A stretch of DNA of 11,612 bases, taken from NCBI GenBank assembly GCA_025363495.1, contig JANYDR010000281.1, positions 1 through 11,612 on the forward strand. Reading direction: 5' to 3'. This DNA comes from Cyclobacteriaceae bacterium. Lineage in GTDB: Bacteria > Bacteroidota > Bacteroidia > Cytophagales > Cyclobacteriaceae. Each line of letters begins with the position of its first letter. Within the stretch, counting starts at the first letter, position 1. The notes below the pieces were generated by a model. That model was given only the letters and a program-made list of their open reading frames with translations. It was not told where the DNA came from and made no database searches. This document shows, one piece after another, positions 8,701 through 11,612 of this stretch. A program made the translations under genes and the position numbers.

Positions 8701-9262
8701 GAATGTAAAATCAATTGAATACATCGACGATGCTTCCGGACTGTTGGTAAAGAAAGTGAAGCCCAATTTTGCGAAGCTTGGTAAACAATATGGTCCACGC
8801 ATGAAAGAAGTTTCTGCTGTGATCAATGCATTGTCAAAAGAAGAGATTAATACATTGGACAAGAAGGGCTCTCTTATAAAGGATGGATTTGATTTAGTAG
8901 TCGAAGATGTGTTGATTAGTTCAGAGGATATTCCAGGATGGGCAGTGGCAACCGAGGGAGGACTTACTGTAGCGCTGGATATTTCAATCACGGATGATCT
9001 TAAAAAAGAGGGTATCGCCCGTGATTTTGTAAACCGTGTACAGAATCTGCGCAAGGACATGGGACTTGAAGTCCTTGATAAAATTGGCATTGAGGTGCAA
9101 AAAGATGGAGATTGGACGACCAATGCGCTAACGGAATTCAACGACTATATTCGCACCGAAACTCAGGCTCTTAGTCTCGAGTTGAAGTCAGAGGTAAAAG
9201 ATGGAACGGAAGTTGACATGGATGAGTTTGTATTGAAAGTGAAGATCAGTTTGAAGAAATAA
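5738..9262 (+). CDS. ileS: Isoleucyl-tRNA synthetase, with GIHH signature (type 2-like)
   Basis: This class I synthetase charges tRNA-Ile and is essential for translation. The 1174 residues show the full layout. The catalytic signature is GPPSANGTPGIHH (GIHH at 57-60), in place of the usual HIGH order. The CP1 editing domain has WTTTPWTLPSN (from W238) and GTGVVHISPTFGADD (about 353-367). A tRNA-contact region contains SRSRYWGTPLPIW and WFDSGAMPYAQWG, and the second catalytic loop is KMSKR at 694-698. The anticodon-binding region starts near residue 740 with LSNWYVRLNRKRFW, and a long C-terminal domain contains LRKDMGLEVLDKI. Between RFWQ and LSEDKKAAYETLYECL, residues about 835-857 (S, T, A, K, D-rich) look like an extra segment encoded by a palindromic repeat. 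The window shows no second ileS, so this may be the housekeeping copy. ATG start; lspA follows after 2 bases. Confidence 0.97.
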   Translation: MIAKYKEDKDLSFVKVAEDVLKFWKDEKVFEKSVSQRNGNPIFTFYEGPPSANGTPGIHHVMARTVKDIFCRFKTLQGYQVKRKGGWDTHGLPVELQVEKELGITKDDIGKKISIEEYNKKCRETVMKYKDQWDDVTIKMGYWVDLDHPYVTYNNEYIETLWWILKQFYNKGLLYKGFTIQPYSPSDGTGLSSHELNQPGCYKEVKDTTVVAQFKVKHDSKSEFLFGCPNKEVHILAWTTTPWTLPSNMALAVGAKINYVQVNTFNPYTFKPVSVILAKDLVGKYFSDKNKDLKIEDYKQGDKVIPFQIVQEFPGKQLIGIRYEQLMPYMQPLYDADKAFDVVAGDFVTTEDGTGVVHISPTFGADDFRVAKQNGIPPMTLKDELGNETPTVDKKGKFVKEIGVKLMEGVAAFKIKTHKPLGENDFYVKNYTDEDETNPDYKNTDVIISIILKEENKAFKVEKYEHTYPHSWRTDKPVLYYPLDAWFIKTTALKDRMVELNKTINWKPESTGTGRFGNWLENLVDWNLSRSRYWGTPLPIWRTKDGKEEICIGSTMELASEIEKANKFNIQNPSFEKQKSSFDLHRPFVDEIVLASPSGQQMYRESDLIDVWFDSGAMPYAQWGLNAEKLKAGDKFPFNEGFNGAFPADFISEGVDQTRGWFFTLHAIASLLYDSVAFKNVLSTGLVLDKDGNKMSKRKGNVINPFTTLEKFGPDVVRWYMMENAPPWDNLKFDLEGLGETQRRFFGTLMNTYSFFALYANIDGYEKDEMKLVARKDLTKLDLWITSKLQTLIEEVTTAYNDYEPTRAARAIQEFVNDHLSNWYVRLNRKRFWQPTSSTVASAKADAKATAGDAFVELSEDKKAAYETLYECLMVVNQLMSPIAPFYSEFLYKNLTESIRSKAIKNNTPLRHESVHLTDLVKTEKSRRDDELELSMEYAQRICSLVHSIRKNSKIKVRTPLGKVLLPVLDDKFAQRIKGVEDIIKSEVNVKSIEYIDDASGLLVKKVKPNFAKLGKQYGPRMKEVSAVINALSKEEINTLDKKGSLIKDGFDLVVEDVLISSEDIPGWAVATEGGLTVALDISITDDLKKEGIARDFVNRVQNLRKDMGLEVLDKIGIEVQKDGDWTTNALTEFNDYIRTETQALSLELKSEVKDGTEVDMDEFVLKVKISLKK
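8245..8296. repeat. Palindromic repeat inside ileS
   Basis: The core arms CCGTAGCTTCGGCG (8253-8266) and CGCTAAAGCTACGG (8275-8288) pair at 12 of 14 positions around an 8-base spacer. Pairing continues outward to 8246 and 8295 with few mismatches, giving arms of about 21 bases. The composition (CTTCGTCC, GTAGCTTCGGCGAAGGCGGAC) is of the type found in dispersed intergenic palindromes of Bacteroidetes genomes, by recollection only. It keeps the ileS frame and encodes a low-complexity Ala/Ser/Lys/Asp stretch (about residues 836-857) at a site where family members usually have only a few residues. Confidence 0.65.
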
Positions 9263-9264
9263 CA

Positions 9265-9975
9265 ATGAAGATTTATAAATATTTTTTTATTGCTCTTTTT
9301 GTAATCATCATAGACCACGTCAGTAAGTTGTTGGTGTATAACAACATGTATCTTCATCAGGAGATCAATGTTGTCGGGGAGTGGTTCCGCTTACATTATT
9401 TGTTGAATCCGGGCATGGCGTTTGGCTTGCGCTGGGAAAGCGAATTTGGCAAGCTGGCCCTTACGCTCTTCCGAATTGGTGCGATGGTCGGAATAGGTTG
9501 GTATTTATACAAGTCGGTTCTACGCAAAGCGAATGATGGATTCTTAATTTGTCTTGCCTTGATCCTTGGCGGTGCTGTGGGCAATGTCATTGATAGTATT
9601 TTTTATGGAGTGCTTCTTAACAATGCACCCGACGGTTCACCAACTCCATGGTTTCATGGCCAGGTGATCGATATGTTATTTTTTCCAATGTTCGAATTCT
9701 ACTGGCCTTCATGGGTTCCTGTATATGGAGGTGAACCATTTTTGTTTTTTAGCCCCGTATTCAACATCGCTGACTCATCAATTTTTATTGGTGTAGTGTC
9801 GATCTTATTGTTTCAAAAAACGTTCTTCAATGAAAGTGGCATTGAAATACTAAATATTGATTCAGAACCGACGCCATCTGAAAATCCGTCGATGGATGAC
9901 AATGAAATAACCGAGCCAGGCGCAACAGACAGACAGCCAACTTCTGAGGAAACTGAAGAGAGCGCCAGCAAATAA
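9265..9975 (+). CDS. lspA: Lipoprotein signal peptidase (signal peptidase II)
   Basis: This inner-membrane aspartic protease cuts the signal peptide from prolipoproteins ahead of the lipidated cysteine. The 236 residues have four hydrophobic segments. Helix 1 contains IDHVSKLLVY (D17) and is followed by LNPGMAFG (47-54) and LGGAVGNVIDSIFYG (101-115). The two expected catalytic aspartates are D136 in GQVIDMLFF and D170 in FNIADSSIFIG. It is longer than the ~160-170 residues typical of proteobacterial LspA for two reasons: a loop of about 20 residues before GQVID plus another after it (about 140-160), and an acidic, Pro/Ser/Thr-rich cytoplasmic tail from about 195. Both occur in Bacteroidetes LspA. 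The ATG is 2 bases after the ileS stop, so it is almost surely translated from the ileS transcript. In many Bacteroidetes a dksA-like gene sits between ileS and lspA (from memory); here there is no room for one. Confidence 0.96.
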   Translation: MKIYKYFFIALFVIIIDHVSKLLVYNNMYLHQEINVVGEWFRLHYLLNPGMAFGLRWESEFGKLALTLFRIGAMVGIGWYLYKSVLRKANDGFLICLALILGGAVGNVIDSIFYGVLLNNAPDGSPTPWFHGQVIDMLFFPMFEFYWPSWVPVYGGEPFLFFSPVFNIADSSIFIGVVSILLFQKTFFNESGIEILNIDSEPTPSENPSMDDNEITEPGATDRQPTSEETEESASK

Positions 9976-9987
9976 ATTCAAAATGTT

Positions 9988-10470
9988 ATGGCAGAAACAC
10001 TCGTTATCTCAGAGGCAAGCACCAAGCCGATACGTTATCAGATATTGGTTCCTCAGATTGAATCACTGGTAGAAGGTGAAAAAGATGTTGTGGCCAATCT
10101 TTCCAACATCGCTGCTGCATTAAAACAGACATTCAATTTCTTTTGGGTAGGATTTTATATTGTAAAAAATAATGAGCTCGTTCTCGGACCTTTTCAGGGG
10201 CCAATCGCATGTACACGGATAGGTTTGGGAAAGGGAGTTTGTGGTGCCAGCTGGAAAGAGAAAAAACCGATCATCGTTCCAAACGTTGATGAATTTCCTG
10301 GTCACATTGCATGCAGTTCTGATTCCAAATCCGAAATTGTATTGCCCGCCTTTAAGAACGGTGAAGTTGCTATTGTCCTGGATGTAGACAGCGATTCATT
10401 AAACGATTTTGACCAAACCGATGAACTTTATCTTCAGCAAGTGATGAAGATAATTGAGAAATTTATTTAA
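9988..10470 (+). CDS. msrC: Free methionine-(R)-sulfoxide reductase, GAF-domain type
   Basis: This cytosolic enzyme reduces the R form of free methionine sulfoxide, repairing oxidative damage to the methionine pool. The 160 residues are essentially one GAF domain, the usual family size. Diagnostic blocks in order are FFWVGFYIV (51-59), LVLGPFQGPIACTRIGLGKG (64-83), GVCG (83-86), GHIACSSDSKSEIVLP (105-120) and VLDVDS (130-135). C75, C85 and C109 have the same spacing as the three redox cysteines of the E. coli enzyme (C84, C94, C118), so this is the active reductase rather than a ligand-sensing GAF protein. ATG at 9988 lies 12 bases after the lspA stop, so it is probably the third gene of the ileS-lspA-msrC cluster. 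No strong ribosome binding site is visible. The 95 bases after its stop hold no clear terminator before the convergent haem-protein gene. Confidence 0.93.
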   Translation: MAETLVISEASTKPIRYQILVPQIESLVEGEKDVVANLSNIAAALKQTFNFFWVGFYIVKNNELVLGPFQGPIACTRIGLGKGVCGASWKEKKPIIVPNVDEFPGHIACSSDSKSEIVLPAFKNGEVAIVLDVDSDSLNDFDQTDELYLQQVMKIIEKFI

Positions 10471-10565
10471 CAATTCTCAAAGATTCACAGAGTTTAGTTC
10501 TCAATCTATTCATATCCTGCGAACCACCGATTACCAATTACTGATTCCCGCTTGCCATTTTCCTG

Positions 10566-11003
10566 CTACTTCAACGCCCCCGCCCACTCCACAATCTCCT
10601 TTGATTGTTCTGGAGTTAATCTCGCGTCCCTATGCACAACAAGATAAGGAGCCAGCGGCATCCATCCGTCCCTCGCTGCCTCCTCAATCTCTTCGAACTT
10701 ATGCTTTGCTTTTTTCTCAGGATACGTTGCGAACTCATCAAAATTCAAATGACGCTTGCCATCCACCACATGACTATGCAGCCATAATCCGATAGGCTGA
10801 ATATTGGTGTACCACGGATATTTTGTGTTGTTGCTATGGCAATCATAACAGGAGTATTTCAAGACCTTTTGCACATTATCCGGTATGGCATACTTGGTTG
10901 ACATTGCATTCGGCATATCCGCTGTCGAGGTATTTCGGTCAGGCCGGATGAATTGGATGATTACCAGTACAACCAGAAATCCTATAAGAATTTTCTTTAC
11001 CAT
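10566..11003 (-). CDS. Membrane-anchored haem-binding domain protein (CxxCH)
   Basis: This 145-residue protein starts at ATG 11003-11001 (MVKKILIGFLVVLVIIQFIRP). Its first ~20 residues are a hydrophobic anchor or uncleaved signal, so the rest should face the periplasm. It has a single c-type haem motif, CYDCH (C52, C55, H56), in the block SCYDCHSNNTKYPWY, followed by PIGLWLHSHVVDGKRHLNF. This pattern fits the small Haem_bd family common in Bacteroidetes. H76, H78 and H85 are candidate second haem ligands. The family is taken to bind haem and possibly serve electron transfer, but no reaction is established and the window offers no redox partner. A TTG three codons upstream (11012) is also in frame, but ATG is preferred. 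It is transcribed towards msrC, alone on its strand in this part of the window. Confidence 0.9.
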   Translation of the reverse strand: MVKKILIGFLVVLVIIQFIRPDRNTSTADMPNAMSTKYAIPDNVQKVLKYSCYDCHSNNTKYPWYTNIQPIGLWLHSHVVDGKRHLNFDEFATYPEKKAKHKFEEIEEAARDGWMPLAPYLVVHRDARLTPEQSKEIVEWAGALK

Positions 11004-11060
11004 AGATTTCAATTTGATTTTAAAGTTAATTCATTTTACAAATAAAATTTAAAAATCAAG

Positions 11061-11076
11061 AAGCATAGTCATGCTT
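11061..11076. repeat. Small perfect hairpin
   Basis: AAGCAT (11061-11066) and ATGCTT (11071-11076) pair perfectly around AGTC and are followed by TATT. It lies in the non-coding stretch upstream of the haem-protein gene. It is too short and AT-rich to call a terminator with confidence. Confidence 0.25.
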
Positions 11077-11133
11077 TATTGGCGTCAAGTAATTCCGTGA
11101 AAATTCCATTTAACTGGTTTTTTTGCTATGGAT

Positions 11134-11150
11134 TCCAAGACAATCTTGGA
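11134..11150. repeat. Perfect 7-bp hairpin
   Basis: TCCAAGA (11134-11140) and TCTTGGA (11144-11150) pair perfectly around a 3-base loop. No T-run follows on the plus strand, so it is not a standard intrinsic terminator. The function is unknown. With 11061-11076 it is the only structure seen in 11004-11200, an otherwise featureless AT-rich stretch. Confidence 0.3.
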
Positions 11151-11200
11151 TAAATCATATTTCTAACGGACTTAAGCAGAAATAAAAAACCCTTTGCCAC

Positions 11201-11360
11201 GGATTACATGGATTTTCACGAATGAGCAGCTTCGCTGTTCATTCGTTTAATTTTTACTTAGTCAACAGTTGAATGGCCACAGATGCAGCAAGCTGCGAAT
11301 CCTTGGTCTTTATTTCAGCCTGGCTGTATTCTGTACTATCCGTGAAAATCCGTGCTATCC
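11201..11360. repeat. Inverted CACGGATT-type repeat pair
   Basis: The left arm at 11201-11223 (GGATTACATGGATTTTCACG, then AAT) and the right arm at 11338-11360 (ATCCGTGAAAATCCGTGCTA, then TCC) are complementary at about 19 of 23 positions. A second hairpin lies inside the left end: CGAATGAGCAGC (11219-11230) pairs with GCTGTTCATTCG (11234-11245) across a TTC loop at 11 of 12 positions. Words of the form CCACGGATTACA-GGATTTTCACG are common in dispersed intergenic repeats of Bacteroidetes (from memory). The arrangement looks like a decayed or composite copy. It has no coding potential that I can support. Confidence 0.5.
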
Positions 11361-11375
11361 GGTACGCCACGAGGC

Positions 11376-11612
11376 GTGTGTTTATATAAATTACCTAATG
11401 GATGAGAGAGCCATGTAACCAAATTTGTCGTTCGGGTTAAAGTACCTCTGAGGTATGGGGAAGTAATGAAGCATACTAAGTTTAGAGGTTAGGGTCCTTT
11501 AAGCTGCTATAGTTAAGCCTCGTTACACCAACAGATATTGGCCAGACTCTCGGATTTGATGAAGCCTGTAATTTTGCTTGGATCAACGACAAAAGGAATA
11601 GCAAGGAATATC
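11376..11612 (+). mobile_element. Group II intron, 5' end (domain I), truncated by window edge
   Basis: The segment begins with GTGTG (11376-11380), matching the GUGYG consensus for group II introns. A domain-I-like stem follows: TTAC (11391-11394) and ATGG (11398-11401) pair with CCAT (11411-11414) and GTAA (11415-11418) around ATGAGAGAG, in the style of the CCTAA-GGGTGAGAGTCCC element of bacterial introns. GCCTCGT (11517-11523) is perfectly complementary to ACGAGGC (11369-11375), the seven bases immediately before the intron. This is what EBS1 and IBS1 should look like, and GCCTCG is framed by TTAA and TTAC, which can close it as a loop. GTACC (11442-11446) could pair with GGTAC (11361-11365) as EBS2/IBS2, but the spacing is slightly long. 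Group II introns are self-splicing retroelements. The maturase gene and domains V-VI would lie beyond the edge, so completeness is unknown. Confidence 0.7.

Noticed and set aside
10454..10795. Open frame on the plus strand opposite the haem-protein gene
   Set aside because: Its product has no family features and is Pro/Ser/His-rich, as expected of the antisense of a real gene; the minus-strand frame carries a clear CxxCH protein.
11219..11255. Hairpin with 12-bp arms followed by T-rich sequence, resembling an intrinsic terminator
   Set aside because: No gene runs into it from the left on the plus strand, and the stem is part of a repeat-type sequence; structure alone does not support a terminator call.
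1..11612. CRISPR array, tRNA or rRNA genes
   Set aside because: No regularly spaced repeats, cloverleaf-like sequences or rRNA-like segments were recognised by eye; a covariance search was not possible.

Overview
The window looks like chromosomal DNA from a member of the Bacteroidota, most likely a Cytophagales-type organism. The evidence is family resemblance only: a GIHH-type (type 2-like) isoleucyl-tRNA synthetase with PSANGTPGIHH in its active site, a long LspA with an inserted loop and acidic tail, a Bacteroidetes-style CxxCH haem-binding protein, weak or absent Shine-Dalgarno sequences, and degenerate CACGGATT-type intergenic repeats. No rRNA, tRNA or CRISPR array was seen.

Layout. At the left edge two genes run leftwards: a biotin carboxyl carrier protein (952-1446), then the first 300 codons of a coiled-coil protein whose C-terminal part resembles the RmuC nuclease domain (1-902, cut by the window edge). 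Diverging from them is a dGTP triphosphohydrolase gene (dgt, about 1550-2857). A 283-bp spacer carrying a 125-bp imperfect palindrome follows. Next come a two-halved RND/MMPL-family membrane transporter with a non-ATG start (about 3141-5606) and a rightward cluster of ileS (5738-9262), lspA (9265-9975) and msrC (9988-10470). In this cluster the genes are 2 and 12 bases apart, so they are probably co-transcribed. A small membrane-anchored haem-binding protein gene (10566-11003, minus strand) converges on msrC.

The last 600 bases hold no protein gene. They contain small hairpins, a pair of 23-bp inverted CACGGATT-type repeats (11201-11360) and, from 11376 to the edge, what I read as the 5' end of a group II intron. 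The support for the intron is a GTGTG start, a domain-I-like stem, and a predicted EBS1 loop that is perfectly complementary over 7 bases to the bases just before the intron.

The genes are mostly housekeeping: translation (ileS), lipoprotein maturation (lspA), nucleotide pool control (dgt), repair of oxidised methionine (msrC), biotin-dependent carboxylation (BCCP) and export (transporter). The interesting parts are the mobile or repetitive sequences around and inside them. The two strongest are a palindromic repeat that appears to sit in frame inside ileS (8245-8296, adding roughly 20 residues) and the group II intron at the right edge. The synthetase also carries the swapped GXHH signature that has been linked to very high mupirocin resistance in type 2 enzymes.
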